Assembly (NCBI RefSeq): GCF_009646335.1
Contig: NZ_WJBU01000005.1
Location: 248,001 to 312,000 of the forward strand
Length of the DNA stretch: 64,000 nt
Direction of reading: 5' to 3'
DNA from: Caenimonas koreensis DSM 17982
GTDB lineage: Bacteria > Pseudomonadota > Gammaproteobacteria > Burkholderiales > Burkholderiaceae_C
This document shows, piece after piece, positions 29,505 to 38,154 of this stretch (the stretch's first letter is position 1; every line of letters starts with the position of its first letter). The notes under the pieces were generated by a model. The model searched no databases and was not told where the DNA came from. It saw only the letters and a program-made list of their open reading frames with translations. Position numbers and translations under genes: made by a program.

Positions 29505-30557
29505 TCAGGCAGGCACTTCCTCACGCCCATCCGGATGCACTGCAAACCGCTTCGGGTCGCGCCCGTGGTTGGGCGCGCTGTCACCAAATGGCCAGCCGCC
29601 AAACTGCGTGCGCCGATAGTCCTGCATCGCCTGCATGATCTCGGCCTGCGTGTTCATCACGAACGGGCCGTACTGCGCGACCGGCTCGGCAATCGGCTTG
29701 CCTTGCAGCAGCAAAAATTCGCCTTCCACGTCGCCGTTCACCAATTCGGCAGCAACATCCCCGCGCAGCTCGATCGCGTTTGACGACTGCACTGCTGTGC
29801 CGCCTATGGTCACGCTCGCACCCTTGAAGAAGTACAGCGTGCGCCGCGTGCCATGGCCCTTGGCGGCAGGCAGCGTCCAGCGCGCACCCGGCGCCATGCG
29901 AATGGTCCAGATCGCCACGTCGGCTTCAGGCTGCGCGGCCCATGAGTCGGGCGGCGGCGGCAGCGGTGCATCAGCGCCTTCGAGTTGACCTGCAACTGTC
30001 AGCACATCCGTCTGGCGGCCCGCTTCGTCATGCGTGACCAGCCGCGGCATGTCCGCTGACCACAGCATCGTGAAATGCGGCGGCACCATCTTGTTCTTCG
30101 CGGGCAGGTTCAGCCAGATCTGGAAGAGCTCCAGCGGGTTCTCGCGCTCGCTGTCGAGCAGGGGGAACATCTCTGAATGGACGATGCCTTGCCCGGCCGT
30201 GACCCACTGCGCATCGCCCTGGCCGAAGCGCGCCTTCGCGCCCAGTGAATCGCTGTGGTCGATCAGCCCCTTGCGCACCACCGTCACGGTCTCAAAACCG
30301 CGATGCGGATGCGCCGGAAAGCCCGGCACTGTCTCGCCGTGGTACATGCTCCAGCCGTCCTTGCGGCTGAAGTCCTGGCCAATGTCGCGCCCCGCCAGCG
30401 AGTCCTGCGGGCCCATGTCGGCATTGCCCTTCGGGTACGCATCATCGTGATACGCGCAAAACAGGAACGGGTCCTGCGTCGCCCAGGGAAAGCCCAAGGG
30501 CAGAACGCCCAGCACGGGCGAGGGGGTGGTCGTCATGGGGGTCGTCATGGTGGTCAT
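29505..30557 (-). CDS. Pirin family protein
   Basis: 350 residues of the bicupin pirin family. The N-terminal cupin carries PHRGFETVTVVRKGLIDHSDSLG and the metal-binding FPAHPHRGFE and GIVHSEMF motifs (His, His, His plus Glu). A second cupin follows (LYFFKGASVTIGGTAV, IELRGDVAAELVN), ending with FGGWPFGDSAPNHGRDPKRF typical of the family. Pirins are metal-dependent; some are quercetin dioxygenases and others regulators, so the activity is not assigned. Three ATG codons (30557, 30548, 30536) lie close together without a clear Shine-Dalgarno; I give the longest. The gene is divergent from the large kinase, sharing a 168-base spacer. Confidence 0.92.
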   Translation of the reverse strand: MTTMTTPMTTTPSPVLGVLPLGFPWATQDPFLFCAYHDDAYPKGNADMGPQDSLAGRDIGQDFSRKDGWSMYHGETVPGFPAHPHRGFETVTVVRKGLIDHSDSLGAKARFGQGDAQWVTAGQGIVHSEMFPLLDSERENPLELFQIWLNLPAKNKMVPPHFTMLWSADMPRLVTHDEAGRQTDVLTVAGQLEGADAPLPPPPDSWAAQPEADVAIWTIRMAPGARWTLPAAKGHGTRRTLYFFKGASVTIGGTAVQSSNAIELRGDVAAELVNGDVEGEFLLLQGKPIAEPVAQYGPFVMNTQAEIMQAMQDYRRTQFGGWPFGDSAPNHGRDPKRFAVHPDGREEVPA

Positions 30558-30725
30558 TGAGTCAAGATGGGGGCGGCGTAGCGATCTTGAAGTGTGCGCC
30601 AGCGTGACGCAATGTTGTCCGCAGCGCAACAGTCTCGCTCGCGAGCGGCTCAATGTGCCGCATTGCGCAGGCGCGGGCACCGGAGGCAGGGCTAAACTCA
30701 TATTTACCTCCATTCCGAGCATTGA

Positions 30726-33700
30726 ATGTTTCCAATCAGGCCAGCGGCTTCCCGAGTGGAAATTGATTTTGACGCTGGGGTGCAGCCCATTCACGCCAGC
30801 GCGACGACACGCATCGTTCGCGTTCGTCATGCCGCTTCGTCGCAGGACCTCGTTGGCAAGCTGTACCTCGGCCCGGCTGCTGCCCAGCGCTGGAAGATTG
30901 AAGCCGCGATGCTGGCGCGCCTGGTGGGCATTGCCGGCATCGTGCAATTGGCCGCACAGCCGCCAGCCCAGGGCTCGCTGCTGCTGCAAGACTGCGGCTC
31001 GCAATCGCTGGCGCAGGCGATGGCCCGGCGGCGGCTCGACGTGACGCGCGTGCTCGCGATCGGTGCGCGCCTGGCGCAAATCCTCAGCGATGTTCACAGG
31101 GCGGGCGTCATTCATCGCGACATCAACCCCGCGAACATCATGCTGTCGCCCGGCGGCGAGCCCGTGCTCATTGATTTCGATCTCGCCGTGCCTTTCGATG
31201 CCGAGGCGCCGCCAGCGCAAGAGAACTTGCTGGTCGGCACGCTGGCCTATATCGCACCGGAACAAACGGGCCGCACCGGCCGCGTCGTGGATTACCGTGC
31301 GGACTTGTACGCGCTGGGCGTCACGCTCTACGAAATGGCCACCGGCGTGTTGCCTTTTGAGGGTGACGATGCACTGCAGCTGATTCAGGGCCACCTCGTG
31401 GGCCAGCCGGCAGCGCCGACTGAGCGAGAACCAACGGTGCCGCGCATGTTGTCGGACATCGTGATGCGGCTGCTCGCGAAGTCACCGAACGAGCGCTACC
31501 AGAGCGCCAGCGGCCTGTTGCACGATTTGCTTCGCCTGCAGGCGCAAGCAGGCCATGAGCTGCAAGTTTTTGATCTGGGCGAGCGCGACTTTCCCGCGCG
31601 CTTGCTGGCACCGCCGCAACTCGTTGGCCGCAGCAGCGAGCTGGCCCGGCTGCATGAGGTGCTCGCCGGCTCTATCGAGGGGCGGGTGCATGGGCTTCTC
31701 ATTGAAGGTGCTGCAGGCACCGGCAAGACCGCATTGATCCAGGCGCTGCGCCGGATGGCCGGCGCAGCAGGCGGGCTTTATATATCCGGCAAATTCGACC
31801 AGCACCGCGCGCAGAGCGCGGGCGCTGATGCGCTGAACCACGCGCTGCGCCAGCTTGGCAGCCTTCTTCTGGCGCGGGCCGGTGACGAGGGTGCTGCACT
31901 GCGCGAGCGCGTTCTGCAGTCCGTGGGCCATGCGGCAGGCATGTTGACGCGCCTGTTGCCCGAGTTTGAACTGCTGCTGGGGCCGCAGCCCGAGTCCGGC
32001 GGCGCGGAGCCGCACCAGCTGTCCACAAGGCTCGTGCAAGCCCATGTGGACTTGCTGGCGGCCATCGTCTCGGCGACGCAGCCGCTCGTCATGGTGTTCG
32101 AGGATATGCAGTGGGCAGACGCGCTGTCGCTGCGCGTGTTCGACAGGCTGGTGAACGAGCCCTCGTTACGCGGCCTGCTCATGGTGGGTACCTATCGCGG
32201 TGAGGACGTCGTTGCGCCGCACCCGCTGGCAGAAATGCTGAAGCTGCAAGCAAGCGATGGCGCGCGGCTTGAGCTCATCCGCTTGCACCCCCTGGCCAAC
32301 GCCGAAGTCGGCGAGATGCTCCAGGCCATGCTGCGGCTTGCGCCCGAGCCCGCCCTTGCGCTGGCCGGTGAGGTTTGCGAACTGAGCGCCGGCAACCCCT
32401 TCGACACGGTAGAAATTGTCAACGCGCTACGCGGCGAAGGGCTGCTGCGGCTCGAGTCGAACGGATGGACCTGGCAGGGTGAGTCGATCAGGCGCTTTGC
32501 AGGCCGCAGCAGCGTTATTGACTTGCTCGCAGTTCGCATCGCGCGCTTGCCGCCACAGTCGATAGCGCTGCTCGAGTGCATGAGCTGCATTGGCGCGACC
32601 GTGTCGCTTGAAGTGCTGGCAGCCGCGCTGGACGCCACGGCGCACGAGCTGCGCGAGTGCCTGCAGGCGCCCCTGGACGATGGGCTGCTGTCACTCGACA
32701 TGAGCGAGCAGCCGTTCGTGCAGTTCCGGCATGACCGCGTGCAGCAAGCCGTTTGGGAGCGACTCGATGCCGCACGGCAGTCTTCGTTGCAGCTGACCCT
32801 GGCGCGCAGGCTGGCTGCTAATGCGTCGACGCGTTCACAAGCGGCGCAGCAGTACCTCGCCTGTGCAGGCGCGTTGAGCGATGCCGGTGAAATGACTGCC
32901 GCGGCAAACCTGCTGCTTCACAGCGGCAGGCAGCTGCTGCGCAATGCCGTGCCTGACCACGCGGGGCGGTATCTGGCCGCGGCCGCAGCGCTGCTCGATG
33001 CGCAGCCGCATGCCGACGTTGCCTTGCGCTGCGAGATCGACATTGCCTGGCATGCGGCCTTCTACGCGCAGGGCCAGCTCGCAGATGCCGACAGCCTTCA
33101 TGATCGCCTCTGGCGCGAGATGCTCACAGAGCGGATCGAGCCTGCGGCGCTGGTTGAGCCCACCTGCCTGCAGATGCGCAGTGTGTATATGCGCGGGCGC
33201 ATCCGCGAGGCCATCGACATGGGCTTCGAGCTGTTGAGGCGCCTGCGCGGGCCGGTGTTCATTGGCGCTGACGACGCCGGATCACGACAGGGCCTGGACG
33301 AGCTGAGCAACTGGGTCGCGCGGGAGCGCGCAGCCGCGAACGCGCCGCGTTCGCCGACCACAGACCGGCGGGTGCTGGGCCTGGCAAATATCCTGAGCCG
33401 GCTGTTCCCGCCGGCGTGCTTTCTCATGGAAGAGAAAACGCTGGTGTGGCTGCTGCTCGAGGCGCAGCGCCTGTGGAGCGCCCACGGGCCGAGCCCCGCG
33501 CTCATGGTCGCGCTCAGCCGCGCCAGCATGGTGTTGATCCCCCTGCGCGGCGACTGGCGCTGCGGCTTTGATATTGCGCGCTACGTGCTCGAGGTCGGGC
33601 AGGCGCACGGCTTCGAGCCGGAGACCTCTGAAGCGCGCCACGCATTCGCGATCAGCGCCAGCCACTGGTTTGAGCCGCTCGCCATCACGGCGCAGCATGC

Positions 33701-36014
33701 GCTGCAAACACGCGACGGATTCGCGCGCTTTGGCGATATCTCCTTTTGCTGCTTTACCTACGGCGTGACCAACGAAGTCGCGCGCGAATGCGCGCCATCG
33801 CTGGCCAGCTACGCCGCCGACATCGAGGCCGGGCTGGCGCTGTGCGCGCGCGCGGCCAATCACCTGGCGGCCACGCTGATCGGCGTTGAGCGGCAGCTGC
33901 TGCGTTGCCTGCGCGGCGAAACCACCAGCCCCGGCACTTTCAACGACGCAGGCTTTTCAGAGGCTGCGTTCCTCGAAGACGCGGCCTCCATGCCGGTCAT
34001 GCGGATCACCTTCCTCTTGCGGCGCGCCATCGCCGCGGCGATCTGGGGCGACACAGACAAGCTTGACGAGTGCACGGCCGCAGCCATGCCCCTGCTGGAC
34101 AGCGTGCCCGGCTTCTACATCACCGTGCATGCGCACTTCCTGCGCGCGCTGGCACTTGCGTGGCGCCTGCAGCGCTCGCTGGCAGCGCCTGATGCACCAG
34201 CGCAGTTGGCGCAATGCCGCGAGTGGCTCGCCGCGCGCGCGCAAGACCAGCCGGACAACTACCAGCACCTGCTTGCACTGGTGCAGGCCGAAGAGGCGTG
34301 GGCCCACGGGGACATGCTCGCAGCCGTCGCCGGGTTCGAGTCAGCGCTCTCGCAAGTGCGATCGCAGCGCAGGCCCTGGCACGAGGCGTTGATCACTGAA
34401 CGCATGGGGCGCTTCCACCTGGCGCAGGCGTGGCGGCAGACAGGCACGCATTGGCTCGTGCAAGCGCGCGACCTGTACGGCGCATGGGGTGCTTCGGCCA
34501 AGGTGTTGCAGATGCAGGGCGAGCCGGGCGCGCCGGCATCTGCTGGCAGACCCATCGCGCAAGACGCGCTGCCCGCGCGAGCGTCTTTGCGTAGCGGCAG
34601 TCTGTCCACGCCGTCGATGGCGCTCGACCTGCTGGGTGTGCTGCGCGCCTCCCAGGCGCTCAGCTATGAAACAAGCCTGGGCGGGCTGAGTGCGCGCGTT
34701 CATGAAGTCCTGGCCGCGTTGACCGGGGCGACGCACGTGCAGCTGCTGTCATGGAACGAAGACCGTTGGGAACTGCTCTCGCCCGGTCATGCGCCAATGG
34801 CAGCCAGCGATGCGGCGCGCGACGGCTTGCTGGCGCGCTCGGTGATTGACTACGCACGTCGCACCGGCCAGCCGCTGTTGGTGGAAGACGCACTGGCTGA
34901 CGACCGCTTTGCGCGCGACCCCTATTTCGCCAATGTCCATCAGTGTTCGCTGCTGGTGGTGCCAATTTCCGCCCAGGGCGGCCCGCGCGCCCTGCTGGTG
35001 CTGGAGAACCGCGACGGCCGTGCTGCGTTCAACACAGACGGCCTCGACACCGTGATGCTCATTGCTGGCCAATTGGCGGTCTCGCTGGCCAATGCGGCGC
35101 TCTACGACGAAATGGAGCGGCGCGTGGAAGCCCGCACGCGGGAGCTGCAGCAGACGCAGGCGCAACTCGTGGCGACTGCGCGGCGCGCAGGCAAAGCGGA
35201 GGTGGCCAACAACGTCCTGCACAACGTCGGCAACGTGCTCAACAGCGTCAGCGTGTCGGCGAGCATCGTGCGGCGCACAGTGACCCACTCGCGCCTCCAA
35301 GGCTTGTCCCACGTGGTCGCGTTGATGAATGAACATCGCAGCGACCTGAGCGCCTTCATGGAAATCGACCCGAGAGGCTCCGCCCTGATGCCCTACCTCA
35401 ATGGTCTGGAGCATGCGCTGGCCGAAGAGCGTGAGCAGGTGCTCGGCGACCTTGACAGGCTGACGCACAGCGTTGACCACATCACACACGTCATCGCGAC
35501 GCAGCAGTCAGAAGCGGGGCAGTCCGGCTTTGTCGAGCTGGTGCGCCCGCGCGAGATCATGGACGAGGCCGTGCGCGTGTGCGCTCAGGCCATAGCGCGC
35601 GCCGGCTGTCAGGTCATTCAAAGTGATGAAGAGATTCCTGCTCTCCTGCTGGATCGCCCGCGCCTGCTACAAATCCTTGTGAATCTGATCGTCAATGCCA
35701 CGCAGGCGATGGAAGGGGTGCCCGAAGCCGACAGGACGCTGGAGCTAAGCGCGCACGTGGAGCCAGGCGAGCCGCCCGTCCTGCTGATGTGGGTGAAGGA
35801 CAGCGGCGAAGGCATTGCGAGCGAGAACCTGGAGCGCGTGCTGGCACACGGCTTCACGACTCGCCAGTTCGGCCATGGCTTTGGCCTGCACAGCAGCGCA
35901 CTGGCGGCCATGGAGATGGGCGGCAAGCTCACGCCCTACAGCGCCGGCCGCGGCCACGGCGCAACCTTTACGGTGGCTGTGCCGCTGCAGCAGGCGGCAA
36001 GCCGGCCTCAGTGA
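30726..36014 (+). CDS. Giant Ser/Thr kinase - AAA ATPase - GAF - histidine kinase fusion
   Basis: 1762 residues, no signal peptide or membrane span. Residues 1-270: protein kinase domain with GKLYLG lysine, HRDINPANIM (His130-Asp132) and DFD150-152 in place of DFG, plus GTLAYIAPEQTGR. Residues about 300-560: AAA-type ATPase with Walker A GAAGTGKTAL (328-337) and Walker B MVFEDMQWAD (456-465). Residues about 600-1280: helical TPR-like scaffold. Residues about 1295-1455: GAF sensor. The C-terminus is a histidine kinase: EVANNVLHNVGNVLNS with presumptive phospho-His1499, N-box LVNLIVNATQAME near Asn1657 and DSGEGI near 1692. This resembles the cyanobacterial/myxobacterial dual-kinase family. No response regulator is adjacent. 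The ATG lacks a good Shine-Dalgarno. The 3' end overlaps slyD by 7 bases, convergently. Confidence 0.92.
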   Translation: MFPIRPAASRVEIDFDAGVQPIHASATTRIVRVRHAASSQDLVGKLYLGPAAAQRWKIEAAMLARLVGIAGIVQLAAQPPAQGSLLLQDCGSQSLAQAMARRRLDVTRVLAIGARLAQILSDVHRAGVIHRDINPANIMLSPGGEPVLIDFDLAVPFDAEAPPAQENLLVGTLAYIAPEQTGRTGRVVDYRADLYALGVTLYEMATGVLPFEGDDALQLIQGHLVGQPAAPTEREPTVPRMLSDIVMRLLAKSPNERYQSASGLLHDLLRLQAQAGHELQVFDLGERDFPARLLAPPQLVGRSSELARLHEVLAGSIEGRVHGLLIEGAAGTGKTALIQALRRMAGAAGGLYISGKFDQHRAQSAGADALNHALRQLGSLLLARAGDEGAALRERVLQSVGHAAGMLTRLLPEFELLLGPQPESGGAEPHQLSTRLVQAHVDLLAAIVSATQPLVMVFEDMQWADALSLRVFDRLVNEPSLRGLLMVGTYRGEDVVAPHPLAEMLKLQASDGARLELIRLHPLANAEVGEMLQAMLRLAPEPALALAGEVCELSAGNPFDTVEIVNALRGEGLLRLESNGWTWQGESIRRFAGRSSVIDLLAVRIARLPPQSIALLECMSCIGATVSLEVLAAALDATAHELRECLQAPLDDGLLSLDMSEQPFVQFRHDRVQQAVWERLDAARQSSLQLTLARRLAANASTRSQAAQQYLACAGALSDAGEMTAAANLLLHSGRQLLRNAVPDHAGRYLAAAAALLDAQPHADVALRCEIDIAWHAAFYAQGQLADADSLHDRLWREMLTERIEPAALVEPTCLQMRSVYMRGRIREAIDMGFELLRRLRGPVFIGADDAGSRQGLDELSNWVARERAAANAPRSPTTDRRVLGLANILSRLFPPACFLMEEKTLVWLLLEAQRLWSAHGPSPALMVALSRASMVLIPLRGDWRCGFDIARYVLEVGQAHGFEPETSEARHAFAISASHWFEPLAITAQHALQTRDGFARFGDISFCCFTYGVTNEVARECAPSLASYAADIEAGLALCARAANHLAATLIGVERQLLRCLRGETTSPGTFNDAGFSEAAFLEDAASMPVMRITFLLRRAIAAAIWGDTDKLDECTAAAMPLLDSVPGFYITVHAHFLRALALAWRLQRSLAAPDAPAQLAQCREWLAARAQDQPDNYQHLLALVQAEEAWAHGDMLAAVAGFESALSQVRSQRRPWHEALITERMGRFHLAQAWRQTGTHWLVQARDLYGAWGASAKVLQMQGEPGAPASAGRPIAQDALPARASLRSGSLSTPSMALDLLGVLRASQALSYETSLGGLSARVHEVLAALTGATHVQLLSWNEDRWELLSPGHAPMAASDAARDGLLARSVIDYARRTGQPLLVEDALADDRFARDPYFANVHQCSLLVVPISAQGGPRALLVLENRDGRAAFNTDGLDTVMLIAGQLAVSLANAALYDEMERRVEARTRELQQTQAQLVATARRAGKAEVANNVLHNVGNVLNSVSVSASIVRRTVTHSRLQGLSHVVALMNEHRSDLSAFMEIDPRGSALMPYLNGLEHALAEEREQVLGDLDRLTHSVDHITHVIATQQSEAGQSGFVELVRPREIMDEAVRVCAQAIARAGCQVIQSDEEIPALLLDRPRLLQILVNLIVNATQAMEGVPEADRTLELSAHVEPGEPPVLLMWVKDSGEGIASENLERVLAHGFTTRQFGHGFGLHSSALAAMEMGGKLTPYSAGRGHGATFTVAVPLQQAASRPQ

Positions 36015-36484
36015 TGGTGCCCGTGCTCACCATGCACGTGGCGGTGGGCGATCTCTTCACCGCTGGCCATTCGCACGCTGACCACCTTCAGGTAGAACTT
36101 CAGCGCCTTGCCTGCGAGCGGATGGTTGCCGTCGAGATGCACCGTGTCGCCCTTGATCTTCATCACGTGGAACACATGCGGGTCGCCGCCATCGGTGCGG
36201 CCTTCGAGCTGGCCGCCGACCTTCACGCCCGGCGGAAACTCTTTCTTCGGGATGGTGCGCACCAGCGATTCGTCGCGCACGCCGAAAGCGTCTTCGGGCT
36301 GCAGTGACAGCTGCACCTCGAAGCCGGCCTCATGGCCGTCGAGCGCCTGTTCGATGGCGGGCAGCGTGTTGTCATACCCGCCGTGCAGGTAAACCATGGG
36401 CTCGCGGCTTTCCTCGATGAGCTTGCCGGTGAGTTCGGCGACCTTGTAGCGCAAGGTCACCACGGTGTCTTTGGCGATTTTCAT
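36008..36484 (-). CDS. slyD: FKBP-type peptidyl-prolyl isomerase, SlyD type
   Basis: 158 residues. SlyD proteins couple proline isomerisation with chaperone activity and often bind nickel through a histidine-rich tail. The FKBP half is visible (MKIAKDTVVTLRYKVAELTG, MVYLHGGYDNTLPAIEQAL) with the inserted-in-flap chaperone domain (LQPEDAFGVRDESLV, IPKKEFPPGVKVGGQ) and return strand (VHLDGNHPLAGKALKFYL). The C-terminus HRHVHGEHGHHH is His-rich but short compared with E. coli SlyD. ATG 36484 gives the family start; an upstream in-frame extension overlaps the ProQ gene. Expression is convergent with the giant kinase. Confidence 0.94.
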   Translation of the reverse strand: MKIAKDTVVTLRYKVAELTGKLIEESREPMVYLHGGYDNTLPAIEQALDGHEAGFEVQLSLQPEDAFGVRDESLVRTIPKKEFPPGVKVGGQLEGRTDGGDPHVFHVMKIKGDTVHLDGNHPLAGKALKFYLKVVSVRMASGEEIAHRHVHGEHGHHH

Positions 36485-36549
36485 GAGCGCAATTTTGCCC
36501 GCGATCGCCCGCGGGCTTGTGCCCGGCCGAATTTGCGTACAGTCACGCC

Positions 36550-37230
36550 ATGTCAGAAACCGCCACGCATTCCGAAATGCCCCCCGAAGAAGCAGCCCCA
36601 GCGGCTGTCCAGCCACCTGCCCAACCGCCCGCCGGCGCGAAGTCGCCACGCCCTGCGCAGCAAGTGCTCGAGCGCCTGTTCCAGCTGTATCCGAAGATGT
36701 TTGGCGCACGCTTTTTGCCGCTCAAGCTCGGCGTGTTCCATGACCTGATGGAGCGCCACCCGGGCGACTTCGCCAAGGATGACCTCAAGGTTGCGCTGGG
36801 CCTGCACACGCGTTCCACCCGGTATCTTGAAGCCGTGGCAGCCGGCCATGCACGCCACGACCTTGATGCAAATCGTGTGGAAGACATCGCGCCCGAGCAC
36901 GTGCATCACGCCATCATGGAAATCGGCCGCCGCCGCAGCGCTCGTGGCAAGGACGCAAGCGCATGGGTGCGCGAGCGGCTGGTCGCCGCGATCGAGGCGA
37001 GCGGCCTGTCACGCGACGACTACGAAGCGCGGGTGAGCCCCAAGGACGACGCAACGCTCGCCGCGCTCGATGCGGCGTTCGCCGACATTCGCGAGAAGCA
37101 CGCGCGTGCCGAAGCACTTCGCCGCGCCTTCGAATCCAGCGGCAAGACGGTCGCCGAATTTGCAGACATGTATGGCATGCCGGCTGGTGACGTTCGCAAG
37201 CTGCTCGGCCTGGCCAAAGAAACACCCTGA
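36550..37230 (+). CDS. ProQ/FinO-domain RNA chaperone
   Basis: 226 residues. The ProQ/FinO domain occupies about residues 35-140: QVLERLFQLYPKMFGARFLP, LKLGVFHDLMERHPG, LHTRSTRYLEAVAAGHARHD. Such proteins bind structured sRNAs and mRNA 3' ends as RNA chaperones. The N-terminus is Pro/Ala-rich (residues 10-32). The C-terminal 80 residues (ARVSPKDDATLAALDAAFAD... ending DVRKLLGLAKETP) contain a second helical module unlike E. coli ProQ's Tudor-like domain. ATG 36550 is chosen over an in-frame GTG at 36517. It is divergent from slyD. Confidence 0.9.
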   Translation: MSETATHSEMPPEEAAPAAVQPPAQPPAGAKSPRPAQQVLERLFQLYPKMFGARFLPLKLGVFHDLMERHPGDFAKDDLKVALGLHTRSTRYLEAVAAGHARHDLDANRVEDIAPEHVHHAIMEIGRRRSARGKDASAWVRERLVAAIEASGLSRDDYEARVSPKDDATLAALDAAFADIREKHARAEALRRAFESSGKTVAEFADMYGMPAGDVRKLLGLAKETP

Positions 37231-37272
37231 CCCCTGCCATCGCGCGCTTGCAACGCGCTGCGACGACGCACC

Positions 37273-38154
37273 ATGACTGACCTTTGCTTCATCACGACCT
37301 GCCGCGGCCGGCTGGCGCACCTGAAAGACGCGCTGCCGACGTTCATCGCACAGCCAGGTGCCGGCACCGTCGTGGTGGACTACGACTGCCCGGATGGCAC
37401 GGCAGACTGGGTCGCAGCGAATCATCCGCAAGTCACGGTCGTGCGCGTGCACGACAAGCCGCACTTCGAGATCGCCCGCGCACGCAACCTCGGCGTGCAG
37501 GCCGCCAACGCGCAGTGGCTGTGCTTTGTCGACGCCGACAACCGGCTCGCACCTGATTTCGCCGACCGTGTGCGGCCGCTGCTCCAGCGAGGGTTTTTCT
37601 ATCGGCCCAGCCCGCGATCGATCGACGCTTCGGGCATGTGCATCTGCCATGTGGAAGACTTCCGCGCCATCGGTGGCTATGACGCCGTGCTGCAAGGCTA
37701 CGGCGAGGAGGACGTCGACCTGTACAGGCGGCTGGACATGCTGGGCGTGAAGCTGGCGCCGTTTCCGGGTGAACTCCTGCAGATCGCCGCTCATGACGTC
37801 GGGCTGCGCACGCAGAACTACACCGTCAAGAGCGTGCGCCTGAATGCTGCGCTCAACCAGCTGTACTGCAACGTCAAGCTGGACATTGCGCGTCTCAAGG
37901 GCCTGAGCCACATTCCCGAAGACTGGCGCGCCAGGCTGTATGCCCAGGTATCCGAAGGCGTGCTGAAGGCCTACGCAGCGGGGCAGGACCTGACGTTTCG
38001 CATCGCCGTGGCGCAGCAGCGCACCAACTTGAAGACCGAGTTGACCACCGCGCTCGAATACCACCTGCGGCTGACGGCGCTGCCGCAGAACGCACCGCAA
38101 AACGCACCGCATAACGCACCGCAGATCGCACCGCAAGCAGCGAAAGCGCCCTAG
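37273..38154 (+). CDS. Glycosyltransferase family 2-like protein
   Basis: 293 residues with a GT-A fold: LCFITTCRGRLAHLKDALPT at the start, VVVDYDCPDGTADWV, ARARNLGVQAANAQWLCFVD, and the metal-binding DADN. A galactosyltransferase-like second half (EDFRAIGGYDAVLQGYGEED) follows, as in chondroitin-type or N-terminal GT2 enzymes. The C-terminal 20 residues are a repetitive PQNAPQNAPHNAPQIAPQ tail encoded by imperfect 12-base units. Substrate unknown. It follows the ProQ gene by 42 bases. The stop overlaps the EF-G-like gene stop tail-to-tail in a shared CTAG. Confidence 0.85.
   Translation: MTDLCFITTCRGRLAHLKDALPTFIAQPGAGTVVVDYDCPDGTADWVAANHPQVTVVRVHDKPHFEIARARNLGVQAANAQWLCFVDADNRLAPDFADRVRPLLQRGFFYRPSPRSIDASGMCICHVEDFRAIGGYDAVLQGYGEEDVDLYRRLDMLGVKLAPFPGELLQIAAHDVGLRTQNYTVKSVRLNAALNQLYCNVKLDIARLKGLSHIPEDWRARLYAQVSEGVLKAYAAGQDLTFRIAVAQQRTNLKTELTTALEYHLRLTALPQNAPQNAPHNAPQIAPQAAKAP

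Noticed and set aside
30558..31394. In-frame upstream extension of the pirin gene on the minus strand
   Set aside because: It runs antisense to the giant kinase N-terminus and has no pirin similarity; the family start is at 30557.
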